A model generated the notes under the pieces. It saw only the letters and a list, made by a program, of their open reading frames with translations, did not search any database and had not been told where the DNA came from. 64,000 bases of DNA from Mantis religiosa (taxonomy: Eukaryota > Arthropoda > Insecta > Mantodea > Mantidae): assembly GCA_030765055.1 (NCBI GenBank), contig CM060953.1, forward strand, positions 8,770,300 to 8,834,299. Direction: 5' to 3'. Below are positions 13,101 to 25,921 of the stretch, piece after piece. Numbering within the stretch: the stretch's first letter is position 1; each line of letters opens with the position of its first letter. The position numbers were made by a program, and so were the translations under genes.

Positions 13101-16100
13101 CATCTTTGGGAGTCTGCCAGTCAGTTTTTCAGAGATATTGGTGGACGAAAACAAAGTGATCAATACTGTTTTTATATTTGTATGAAGAGTAAACCCTCAA
13201 CTTAGGATTTAGTGAAGCATACAAGGGCTATCTAAAAGATATCTGACCTTATTTTTGCTGCGCAAAGTAGTTATGCTATGGCAGCACCACTTTACACAGT
13301 GGCAGCAGAAACCTAAATTTGCATGCTTGAATTTAGTCATTGCGATTGCTGTGTCAGTTGCTGGCTGCAGGTTGCCAAGTGAGATGCTGTCATAAGTGTT
13401 TATTGGATTTAGTTTTCGTGCAAGATGACCAGACAAATTGAGCAAAGATACTGCATCAAATTTTGCCCAAAATTAGGTGATTCTCAAAAAGAAACAATTT
13501 GTAAACTTCAGTAGGCATTCGAAGATGATGGTATGGAGATAATACAAACTAAACAGTGGTTCAACCAATTAAAAAATGGTGGCACTTGATGAGTGATGAG
13601 CATCCCTGGGAGGCCACAAACTGCTCCAAATGCTGCGGTTGTTGAGAGAGTAACAGATCTGTTACTGGGAGATCGACATTTGACGGTATGAGAGATTGCT
13701 AAAGATGTTGGGATGAGTATTTTGCATGATGATTTGAACATGCGCAGAGTGGTTGCAAAATTTGTGCCCAAGCTTTTGTTGGCAGAACAGAAACAACACT
13801 ACATTATATACATCTTCCGGGCTTGTAATCTGACATCTTGCCGAAAACTGCATCTGGTATCATCAGGGTGAGCTCCTGAGTCCAAGATTGGAACTCTATT
13901 TTTTTTTTTTTTAACGTGGAAGGAAAAGATGGAATTTACCCACACCACCCCATGGAGCTGGTGATATAGGAGTCCCCGCCTCGGTGGAGTGCACTGTTGC
14001 GGAATACCTACTAAAAACCCTACACTATCTAGGGCAGCAACCTTGGCAATGTTTTGCTGGTCCCACATTAAGCACCCAGGTTAAAGATGTCGGTTATTTC
14101 TATGTGGCAAACCGCTATGGTGTGTTGGGGAGGGAGGCATCATGGTCACAGGACCCTCATGCCCACCTTTCCATCATTGGTAATCTTAGGCAATGTGCCG
14201 TGCATTCAGGATGTAATCTGTTCTGCGCATAGTGCATACGTCGTTAGTAGTCTAATCTAAGTCTCTTTGTCCCGGTGTACGGGTGGGTCAAGTTGTATCT
14301 ATGCTACTGTACATATCATGCAGGTGACATATAAAAATCAGCCTGGGGGCATCATCACTATATTGTATAGCATCTATAGGTAATGTCATGCTTAATTGAT
14401 GTATAGCACATAATAACTATTGGTTAATGGAACTAATGTATGTTTCTTAGCCTTATGACTGTGTCTGTCACTCGTGTCCCTTGGTGTGCAAATTGTCATC
14501 AGTGCGCACATGGCGGGCGGCCTTCCTTTCTGATGCAAGTGCGAGCCTGTTCCACTTGCGGGGGGGAGGGGGGAGGGGAGGGCCCTTTACCCCTGGGTCT
14601 GCCTTGGCTGTGTAGCACAAGGACTTGGAAGGCCGCAGAAGGGCAGTGGGTGTCTTGATTGGCATTTTGTTAGCTAATTTGCTGGTTGCATAAGTCGGGT
14701 GAGATAGTCATTCACGTCTTCGTCCTCGGTGTGTTTATTTATCAGGATGGTCCTGTTAAACAGTGATAGGGGTCTTTTGTGTTTGCCTGGAACTCTGTCT
14801 CCTAGCACGCTATATATAGCCGCATGTGGAGGGAGGGCGTGACCTGTTGGGGGAGCATGGCTGCTATTGGGTGTCCTTCGGCCAGTGGGATGATTCTGAT
14901 CCTGGTATAAAAGAGAGGGCTTCCCGTTCCTCCAGTTTTCTTACCATTCTTTTCAGAGCCGGGATCCATACTTATCTGTTGCCTCTCTTCCTTACTATTA
15001 AAGGCAGTAACAGTGACATCGAAATTAATTGAAACACTATTTGTAGTTTAATTAAACTATAAATAGAAGTATTTATAAACAGTGGACCTTCATCAATCAA
15101 AAGACTTTTAAACCATTTCTCGAACTGTAAAAACACTTAAGCTCCACTTACTTTTGAAATTAGGACAAGTTTCAAGGACTCCACGTCCCCATCATCAGCT
15201 GATGTTCTACTGGTTCTGGGAGGCGGTTACCTGAAGAACCAGTAGAACATCAGCTGATGATGAGGACACGGAGTCCTTGAAACATGTCCTAATTTCAAAA
15301 GTAAGTGGAGCTTAAGTGTTTTTACAGTTCGAGAATTGGTTTAAAAAAGTGTTTTGACTATTTGTAGATGTTTTTAACACTCTGTCACTTACACTTTTAA
15401 TGTTTTAGGGGCTAGTTTTGGGAGCTATTGCTTCCATTTTCACCCTTGAAGGTCTGACTATTATCTGTTGTCTGCTGTCTTCTCCCTGGTGGTGGAAATA
15501 TGAACTTATTTATCAAATTATCGACTGTTGAGATTTCAAAGTTCATTACTCTGTCCTTATTTTTTCATATTAATATGTTCTCCCATGTTGTCAGTCCCTC
15601 AAAAGTAAAAAGGTAAGTGACGGAGTGTTAAAAGCTGACTGCAGTTTTTTTTTTTTCAATTAAAATATTATTTATTTTTTATTGTTGACCATTATTATGT
15701 GAATTGGTGATAATTAATTGTTCTTCCACACAATCCATGTGCAGGCTAAAGCTTGAAAAGTATTGATCCTTCATATCTCAGTTGTGACATTGTATTTTTC
15801 AGCCTGATTCTTCTTTCCGAACTATTATTATTTTATTCTCATCCTTTAAGAACAATGTACATTGTTATTGGATATTTCAGCTTTTTTTTTTTATCTTGCT
15901 CTAGAGTTTCATATTTGTCTGTCATGTCATAATTTATGGAACAAGGATGGCATAGCTTTAGACTGGTCTCCAGTGTTCATTGAACTCATTTTCTTCTGTT
16001 TTTAGCAAATATGTTAAAACTTCATTAGAAGTTACATCATCTGCTTTACTAAGAGATTCACTTGATGCATTGTATTGATAATGCTTAATGATGTGCCCAA

Positions 16101-19100
16101 ATCTGGATTGAAAATATTTTGAAGTTGATAATACTGCTCTAATTTATTTCAATAGGCAGATAGCAGCCTTTCAAATGGATGACACACCTACAGAGGAATA
16201 ATTGCTAAGTCTAGAAAATATTTATTTTTGATGAGCTTCATTTGCAACAATCTTAAGAGGATCTGTGATCAAATAATTGACAATGCTTTGATGCATTTTG
16301 TAACAAGCTAGCATCAGGAAAGTGATTCTGGCACATCTTATGTAAAAGCCTTTGTCTGTCCATGTGTAACTTTCTAGTTCTTCTTTCTAATATGCAACAC
16401 GGCAATTTTTTTCTGATTCCTTCACACCTTTTGATGTTTTTATATACAACCATGATTTTTAATATAATTTCTTTAGTGCAATTTCGTGTTGGAGGGCATT
16501 CTTTTAACGTTATTGTTTATTTACTTACTGCATAATGTAGCCGTATTGAAGAATTCAGTGCAGCCAAACTATGCTTGTTTCTCCACTGAACGCAATGCTG
16601 CCAATAGTCTTACTTGTCCCGAAATTACACTATCTAGCAGACAAACACAAAGTAGTACCTAAATTGAACCACATAGCTAACTAAACACTAACATGGTTTG
16701 AGCAGGCCAAGTTATCGCCCAGTCAAATTTTGTTACTCATGCACTGCTTTGCACATAATCCTACGACACGACGTTAATGGAGTGCTCCATAGGAAATACA
16801 TGCATGAGTTCGCGGACTGTATCAGACTGGTTCAGCTACTGCTGCGAAGTGTGTATGATGTCAAATGTCACCAAGTATACTGCAAGGGGGAAAAATGGCT
16901 GTCTGTCCCAGTCACATCATTAAATCTACGAATGCAAAATAGGACGACACAAGTTTCATCATGGGCACTGTAATTAGACTATAGAGCATATTTGCATCCC
17001 TCCTGTTGTTGGGGCATATCAACATCCGCACCTCAATCGTTTCCATGTCGATCATTCCCAAGATCCAGTTGCCCTTTACAACGCTCCCACGATGAAACTT
17101 GTGTTGTCCTATTTTGCATTCGTCGATTTGAACGATGTGGCTGGGACTGCATTTCCTCCCCTTGCAGTATACTTGGTGTCATTTGACATCATGCACACTT
17201 CACGGCAGTAGCCGAACCAGTCTGATTAGCCTGCTCAAACCATGCTCCTTGCACACCTGTTTGGGGCATTTTTGCAGAGGTTGGCTACAAGTTTTACATA
17301 TCTTTCTCATCTTGACTGTAATGCGAGAACTGGCTGGTCATCTGCTTGCGCATGCGTATACGTGCACCTTTGAAAATATTCTCGCGTTGCACAAAAGAAA
17401 GTTTTTCTAAAGTTGTTCAGAATCATTTGTAAAGAGATGGTGGTATACAAGGGATTCTAAAGTCTTTGCTCCTTCACTTTTTAGTGGTGTCAAGTTCCCA
17501 ACATAGAAAATCTTACTTGTTGAGCACCCATACAGAAATCCTAGCAAATTTATTTTCAACTGCCAAATATTTCTCATCTTTTCACAGTGTAAACTGACAA
17601 CTTCATTATTGACTGTAATTTGTAGATATTTCATAGAAAACCTTTGCTGTTGTGATAACATGTTGCTGCATTTTGAGTAACCTAGAAAATTGGTAAAGCT
17701 TTGCTTTAAACAAAACTGACCATTCATCTGACTTATTAATAAATTGTATTTATATTCTATTTACGACTTTGTGATACACTTTGTATGCGCAACATTTACA
17801 AGTGATGTACTGCATATGATTCTAAAGATACTCATTAATCAACTTACATGATTTGGACCACATACATACAGTAAATACAGTGAATGATATTTCGGCTAAT
17901 CATGCTAATAATCAATTTGTGTATGTAACTATGCATAAAGGCGGAAGCAAACTTGAGAAATAAAAAGCATGTCACATGGCATCATACCCGAATAGTAAAC
18001 AGCAGATGCTGCAGATGCTTCGAAGTCTTTTGGAATTCTTGTATGTGAAGAACAATATGGGTATGCAACTGGGCAGTATCCACATATCCAGTTATTTTTA
18101 TTTTCCTGTCTACTTGTGTGGAAGATGAATTAGTTATTACTCTTTACATTAAATAGTTCTCATTGAAGATGCTTTTTGCAGGTCATCCAGTGTAACTTCT
18201 AGTCCCAGTCATTCCCCTCGACAGCCAAGAAAAACGTTACCAAGTTCAGGGAATATGCCCCCTTCACCACCAGGACCAATAGACAACTCTGGGCTGGTTG
18301 CAGCTCCTACCTGCAAAGTAGTAACGCTTACTGGGGAGGGTGGAAAGCTGAAACGTAATCTGATGCTGGTGCGCTGGAGGGATTTTGAGCTTGTCCCCGA
18401 CTCTTTGTGGAAAGCACTGTTTCAGTGGTATGGAGGCTCTCCAGCTCTTCCCAGACAGGTATGTGTTGTACAGCAATTAACTTCCCATATAATACAGCTT
18501 AATAAATGTTTATTGCCGTGTTAATTAGGACCTTAGGTCTAGAAATGATTACGTCATTACATCAAATGTGTTATCTGTTGAAAATTAACAATCTTAATGA
18601 TTCATGTTTGGATTATAATTATTGGGCCTCTTCACATTGAAACATTCAATTAGAATTAAAATTAATAAAATTGAGTTGTACACAATTTTATATAAATCAA
18701 ACAGTAGACAAATGGAAATGAAAGCTCGCATTTATAGAATTAACTATGGGTTTTATGGAAAAATCTATATTGGAAAATTCAAGAGGAATGTAGGAATTAG
18801 GCTTACAGAGCACTTTTGAAACACAAAAAAATAGATGGATCTGTAGTAGCATACAATTACTGGGAAGAACAACATGATATATAAGGTCAGTTCAACAAAC
18901 AGCAGAATTAAAGAAGAGATATACAAATATAACAATCTGTACAAAAGTGAATCGAGAAGATATTGACACATTGCTTCACTCACACTGTTTATTCACAGGA
19001 CATGTTTCAAGAGCTCTTGCTCCTATCATCAGCTGATACTCGACTAGTGCAAGTTGTAGTGGTTTCCTCTTTCTCAATCTGTAACTTAAAACTTCACTTA

Positions 19101-22100
19101 TCTTATAAGAAATGATGACACTTTTCTTATAAATTGTTTGGAATCACAATTTCATGGAAATAGTTTTAATAAAGACTTTGTAAATAAACAAAAATTGAAA
19201 AATTTAAATATCAAAAAGCTGTAAATGATATTTCTACCCTTAAAAGAATAAAAGGTGTTTATAATTTTAAAAAATTTACTTACCATCCTTGGGTTAATAA
19301 ACATTTTCAAAATTTTTTTAAAGAGTTTGGTATAACTTTAGTTCCTCAAAATAAATATAGTATTAAAATTTATTGCATTTCTCTAAAAAAGATAAAATTC
19401 CTAATAATAAAAAATCTGGTATTAATCAATTTAATTGTTTCAACTGTGATAAAGTTTATATTGGAAAGAAAAAACGTAATTTAGAAACCAGAACGAAAGA
19501 ACATTTTCGTAACATTAAGTATAAACAGATTGATAAATCGGCCGTAGCAGATCATTTTTGGTCATTTAACCATGAAATAAATTCAGAAGTTAAATTATTA
19601 AAACAATTAAATGGCCTGATAGATTTAGCAGATTGGGAAAAGATATTTATTTTAAAAAACAAACATTGCGTAATGAATTTTGAAATACAGGCAGTTGATT
19701 CTGTTTTTAAATTTGTTTCATTTTCAGATTTTGGTAGTACTAAGAACAACATATTAACATTTAGCATTTGTAATGATGACGACAGTTTTGTTGGTTCTGG
19801 CTGAAGATGTGGAAGAATTTCCATGAAATCGCAATCCTGAGCAATTTATAAGAAAAGTATCATAATTTCTCATAAGATAAGTGAAGTTTTAAGTTACAAA
19901 TTATTATATTTGTTTGCTTCACTGTTAATAACTTCATATTTTATGTAATTAAAGAAGATATTTATGATGAAGTTTAAGAATAGATAAATGAATCTCAACA
20001 TGCCATTGGATGAGAATTCCAACTTCAAGTTTGTCAAACCACCAAGAGAAGAGCCTCCAAAACCACTACCACCATGCAGTTTAAAAACATTATGGATGTA
20101 TGAAACCATTTTATGGTAATATCTTGTTTTATGGAGCATAAGAGTAGTTGCATCTCAACTTTATTATTTTTTAATTTTAATAAATTCTTTTGGAAACTAT
20201 CTGCCTCCTTGGTCGGGCATTCAGTACTGACCAATCCATTTCACAGAAAGTGTTAATTTGAACCGCTGACAGTATCATTGAAGTCTTGTGAAGGTGGAAT
20301 TGTCGTATCTAATTCACAGCTGTTTGAAAATTGTTGCAATTGTATATGATTTGTAAATTAAAAAACAAATAACATATAAAACATTTGATGAAGTCTTAGC
20401 AATTAACACTTAATTTCATCTTGTTTGGATAATTTTCTTTGAGAAATTTATGACAACATAAAAAATCTTTGTGGTATTAGTATTGATAAATCTAGATGCC
20501 TAACATTTTGTATATTTGTCATGGAGTACTCTTGAAGTCCCATTTGTTCCACAGTAATATTGAAATTTCACAACTTATTGTGAAATTTGTATACTTTCAT
20601 AATTTTATTTTCAAGTTAAATACAAATTGAAAAAATTATTTGTAGTCAGTTTTTTGACACTTCGACACTTACATTTATGAGGGACTAGTTTCAGAAGCTG
20701 TCAACTCCATCTTCAATCTCTTTCCAACTAACATCTGTTTCATATGCTCTGTTCTCTCTGGTGATGAAACTGTGAACATCTTTTTCAAATAATATACTGG
20801 TGGGTTTTCAAAGTTCATTACTCAGTCCTTATTTTTCCATATGAATATATTCTCCCATGTTGTCAGTTTATTTTGGTTTATTACTCCTTTTAGTAATTTT
20901 GGATTTGGATGAATGTCTTGATTTTCTTTCCAGAAATGAAATGCTACTGCTGACTTATCTTCATGTTTCATTTTGATGTTTCTAATTTTTATAACTTATT
21001 TGGTATATTTTAGATCTGCTAATTGGGCTAATTGATGGGATTTCATTCAAAATGCTAAATACAAAAACAAAAGATGGTAGACAAAAGATGGAACAATCCT
21101 CTGATAGAAACCACAGACAAAAGTTTGCACTGGTTTAACTAAGTAAATTAATTTTATATTTGTCAGTTTTATGTATTAGAAAACTACCTTAATATTATTA
21201 TGTAATACCTCTTAAATTTCAGGTTATCATGCCTAAAAACAGTCAGCAGGTGGAGTTGGAGCTTTATCCTTTAAATCTCCGTTTACTGCGACATCAGGCT
21301 CAGCCAGCACGTGCCCCACAGACTACTTGGTCAGGCATGGTGGGAGGTTATGGAGCAGCTGCTTTGAGTAAGTTTGTTAAAGCATTTTCTAACTAATAAA
21401 AACAGAGGTCAGAAAGTTTTTTTTTGTGTGGGTATTGGATCATGCTATATTTGGGACATATCTGTGATTTGCCAGTTTCTGGAAATTATATTCTTTAATC
21501 TCAGGATGTCACAATGGAAGGCATGCTTAGTTATTTTCTTATGATTAAAACCTTTTTAAATCACTTGTCAAAACTATAAAACACTTTAGCTTCACTTTAC
21601 TCCACTTAAAATTAGGACATTCTTCGAGGAACACGTGTACTCATCAGCTGATGTTCGACAGTCGAACATCAAAATTGCTTTAAAATTTTGTTCCTTATTT
21701 CTCAACATAATCTCCAGAAAGGCTAATACATTTGTCATATGTGTACTAATTTAATTAAGCCATCTTAGTAGTGTGATTTATCATGATCTTCACAATAGTT
21801 GTTTACCACATCAATGATCTTGTTGTTGTGAAATTTTAGTCCTCCAAGAAATTTGTTGAAGTTCAGGAACAAGTGACAGTCACTGGGTGCTAGATCTGGC
21901 GAATGGGGTAGATGTTCAAGCAATTCCAACTTTAATTCGCACATTAATTTAATTTGCCCAACTTTAATTTGCCCATTGCAATGAATGTACAACGGACCAA
22001 AGCATTGTCGTGAAGAAACAAGATTTTTCTCTTTGCCAAATGAGTACTTTTTCTTCTCATCTCATCACCTAAATGTTGCAGTAACCTTGCATAGTAGCCA

Positions 22101-25100
22101 CCAGTGATACATTTATCCTTTTCCAAGTAATCAATAAAAATAATTCCCTGTCCATTCCAGAAAACACTCGCCATAACCTTGTTAGCTAACAAAATTGACT
22201 TTGATTTTTTTGAAGTTGGTTCACCTGGCACAATCCACTGATTTGAACTGTGATTTACTTTCTGGAGTGTAGTGATGTATCAAAGTTTCATCCATGGTAA
22301 TAAGCCGTCTCAAAAATTCACTGGGATTTTTATGGTAGAGCTCCAAATTCATAACAGAAGCAGTTTTTCTTTGCAACTTTTGATCAGGCATACAAACATG
22401 GCACCCATCTTGCACAGAGTCTGGCTACACAGAGTCCGTGCACAGGCGTCATCTGGTCCAGCATCATGTTCTTCGTCCGCAAGCTTTCCAGTCGCGCCGT
22501 CACCACCACCTCGCTTGTCGCGGGGACCACCATGTCTTCAAGATGACCCTACAGATTCCAAGGTGCTCGTCGGGTTGCCGGAGTATCACTTCTTTTCCAT
22601 TGAGACGCAGGACCTTCCTGCCGACGTCAACTGTCGCTTCGTGGCTCCTGAGGGCATCCAATCCCAGTATCACCTCCTCAGCCACCTTTGCGGCGAACAG
22701 CCACAGACGTACGGCACTCCGTCCCAAGGTCAACTTCAATAAGGTCACCTTCTCCACAGGCAAGGAGTCCCCCCGATGCCGTCACAAGCTGGTATGGTCG
22801 GCTCGACCTCCTTGTCGGCAAACCCTTCGCAACGTCAGGTCTAATGACGGTCATGGCTGCCCCGTGTTCACCAGCATGCGGCACGGCTTCCCTCTCACCC
22901 AACCATCCGCGATGAGGCTGTCATCCATACATCGGTTGACGGCGCACAGTGTCACTCGAGGGTATGGTGGTGATGGCGGCAACATGCCCCTCTCCACGAC
23001 GGCCCTTACTCGTTTTCCGGCTGCTCTTCCTGGTGTGGGCAGTCTCTCTCCAGGTGTCCCGGCTGTTCACACTCCAACACAGGCCACTAGGTCTTAGCCG
23101 GGGTTCCTCGGCTGGTCTTCTGTCCCTGGTGTAGTGGATGCTCCTCGTTCTCGACATCGGGGTAACTGTCACTTTGGCCGCCTCCATCCTGCCATTAGCG
23201 TCTTGTGGATGGTTTTGTAATCGCTGAGCATTAGGCGCTGACAAATCTCCGTGTCTCGTATCCCGTTCACGAATCTGTAGGCAGCTTCCCGGGATACAAA
23301 CTCTGGTGGGAGGTCGACTAGGGCCTTGCTAGCCAGTTGCTCAACAGCCTGGGCGAACTCCTGCAGCATCTCCCCTGGCTGCTTTGACCTTGCCTTTAAC
23401 TGGCTGGGTTTGCTGCGCCTAAGCGGTGGTTTTCAAAGCGATTTTCCAGGGCCTCCCAGATGTCCTTGGGTGCCGCCATTGTCTGTACCGCGCTCAGGAC
23501 TTCCGGGGCCCGTCACTAGAGGCTGGCTATTAACTGTGTGGCCTCTTCCTCTGGTGACCATTTGTTGTGCTTGGCCACTGCATTGAACTGGCAGCGGAAG
23601 ACTTCAAAAGATGTTGCACCGTCGTATTTAGGAGGTTTGACACGCGCAGATGTTGTGTCGCGTCCCGGTGCGTCGACCTTTAAACCCTTTAACCTCCTGC
23701 CGACGACGTCCTCCACCATGTCATTCAGGGACTTGGCGTTATTGGTGGCCTTTTCCTTTAAATTGTTTAGGTGCTCTTCCACTTGACCCATCCGCTTGCC
23801 CAGCTCCGCAACGTCATCCCTTACGCCAGTCAACTGCTCTTCAAACTTTGCGGCGAGGCCCTTGTTTGCTGCTTTAAGTTCCGCGGCCAGGTTGTTATTT
23901 GCCGCCTCCATCTTAGTCGTTAATTCGGTCTTCATTTGTTCCATCTTCTTGGTGATGTTGTCGTTAGCCATCTTCCTTTGTTTCAGTTCCGCGGCCAGGT
24001 TGTTATTTGCCGCTTCTGTTTTTGCAGCGAGGTTGTCATTTGCTGCTTTCATTTCCGATGTTAGTTTGGCCTTCATTTCCATCTTCTCCAAAATCTTTTC
24101 CAATGCAGCCTCCATGTCGCACTCCTGACACCAGTTGTGACTTTGTGGGTTCATAGAATTAAAAGGCAGAGTTGCAGAAATTAAAATTCTCTTTTATTTC
24201 CGTAGAGATACACTGTTCAATTCTCACGTAACAACATTACATCACATAATAACACAATCTTCCAAGGTCGATGACAATAACAAACCATGACAGATGATTA
24301 CATTAGCTCTCGTTACAACAACACTCTTATTACACAACTGACTCATCATTAGCCATGGCCATGCCGTGGCTCAGTGGTTAGACCGCTTGGCTCTCACCAA
24401 GGCGGCCCGGGTTCGATCCCAGGCGACCGCAAAGTGAGATTTGTGGTGGACAACACGGCGTTGGGGCGGGTTTTCTCCGGGACCTCCGGTTTCCCCAGCC
24501 ATCTCATTCCACCATCATCTCATCTCATGCATCATCAGTGTCACTGCCTGCGGTGCCGTATGTGGTAAAAGCGGGTGTTAAACACTACACATTTCATTTC
24601 ATTTATCACTAGCCATGGCTTCTTTTTATACACCTATACATGAATAGCAGACTGTTCTGTCAATCACTAGATGTTTCTGGAAAACAAAGCATCTAATGAT
24701 GTAATCCAAATATTCTATCACATTCTAGAAGCGTAACTTAATCTATGCTGGCGAGGCCTTTACCTCAGTTATCTTGCTTGCCAGCGCTTGTTTACAATAG
24801 CCGCGCTATCATTAACTGCTTAGCAAGGCTCATTATTACCATGAAACTTTATCTGCCAACTGTTTTCTTATTTGTGCCGAAACTTTTATGCCTGTTGTCA
24901 TGACAATATGTTCACAGCCTCTGGTATCTTGAACAACCTCTGTGGGTTTCTGGTACTAAACAATGAAGTTTTTCAATGATCTTTGGAGTTGTGACTTCCA
25001 CAGGACGTCCACAGTGAGGCTCATTACTAGTGCTTGTATGTCCCATTTTAAACTCTGCAACCCACCTTTTAATTATTGTATATGAAGGGGTAGAGTCTTT

Positions 25101-25868
25101 CAATGTAGTGTCCATTTTCTCCTTGATTTCTTTAGGCGTTAAGTCTTTCAAATGGAAGTATTTGATCACTGCTCGTTTTTCCAAATCCTCCATTTTCATG
25201 AAACTTCTACACCTGTCTTGTTTGAAATACTGTCGTTCAAAAACTAAACGAACTATTGACCTGTAACTATGGGTAGAAGTTAATCTAGAGTTAAACTATA
25301 TGATGCTATCCATCAAACTGTCCCAGTGGCACCATCTCTAGGTGAGGCCTCATATTAGCAGCGAAATCTCTGTGTTAAATTTTTGGATAGATTACCATAC
25401 TTCTGTTACACAAAGTAAAAAAATAAACCTTCATATGAAAAATTATATGATAAAAAAATATAATGGGTTGAAAAAGTAATGTAAATATCACACAACAGAT
25501 TTCCTTTTTCACGCATAGAAATATTGATTGTAATTAATTTACTGGACTTGAGTCTGGGGTTCAATTTAACAGAAGCAAACTCTGTATTTCAATTAGCTCT
25601 TTAGAAAAGTAACATTTAAATATCAATTGTTTGTTTAGGTACAACTGGTTATGCATATGTATCCAATCTGCCCACCCCTCCTAAGAGGTATCTGGCATAT
25701 GTAGCGGCATTCAGTAGAATGGCAACAGTGAAACAGGTCTATGACTTCCTCTGCTCAAGACTTAGGATTCGTCCTGAAGACATGCGACTGTGGCACTTTA
25801 GAGATGAGGTATCCCTGTTTTGTCTTTTTCTTTATGAGTACATATTTATATGTATATACAAGAAACAA

Positions 25869-25921
<53 letters not shown>

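Larger units (their letters stand above)
15047..15356. mobile_element. Hairpin-only PLE derivative, family B, nested, with TSD
   Basis: ACTATTTGTAG at 15036-15046 and 15357-15367 (11 bp exact) flank it; the target is inside the family C element. Arms 15103-15215 and 15236-15345 are inverted copies, each with a hammerhead; the turn is about 20 bp. Confidence 0.83.
15006..15660 (-). mobile_element. PLE family C copy split by a nested hairpin
   Basis: Left edge AGTAACAGTGACATCGAAAT (5' tail) to 15046, then the insertion, then 15357-15660 with TCTGTCACTTACACTTTTAA, a degenerate hammerhead, a coding remnant and an inverted end (AGTGACGGAGTGTTAAAAGC). Confidence 0.7.
19085..19945 (+). mobile_element. 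Penelope-like element 3' half, family F
   Basis: Inverted terminal piece on the left (ACTTCACTTATCTTATAAGA), linker FTYHPWVNKHFQNFFKEFGI in degraded frames, nuclease frame 19373-19804, hammerhead 19801-19836, then ATAAGTGAAG and, inverted, the ACAGTGAAG tail (CTTCACTGTTAATAAC at 19917). Confidence 0.82.
22426..24905 (-). mobile_element. LTR retrotransposon fragment inserted in mariner
   Basis: Minus-strand order: LTR (24905-24136), primer binding site, gag (24154-23516 and decayed remainder), zinc-knuckle remnant, aspartic protease remnant (about 22900-22500). No 3' LTR: the element is truncated at about 22426, where mariner resumes. The GC content is clearly higher than its surroundings. 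Confidence 0.82.

Noticed and set aside
22438..23097. Long open frames on the + strand in GC-rich DNA
   Set aside because: They are antisense to the gag-protease remnant; high GC reduces stop codons.
24360..24432. tRNA-Glu-like sequence
   Set aside because: A and B boxes and an anticodon stem-loop are present, but no acceptor-stem pairing; it is followed by a SINE body, repeat tail and target duplication.
25873..25919. TA run as a promoter or origin
   Set aside because: A simple (TA)n microsatellite with no other promoter feature.
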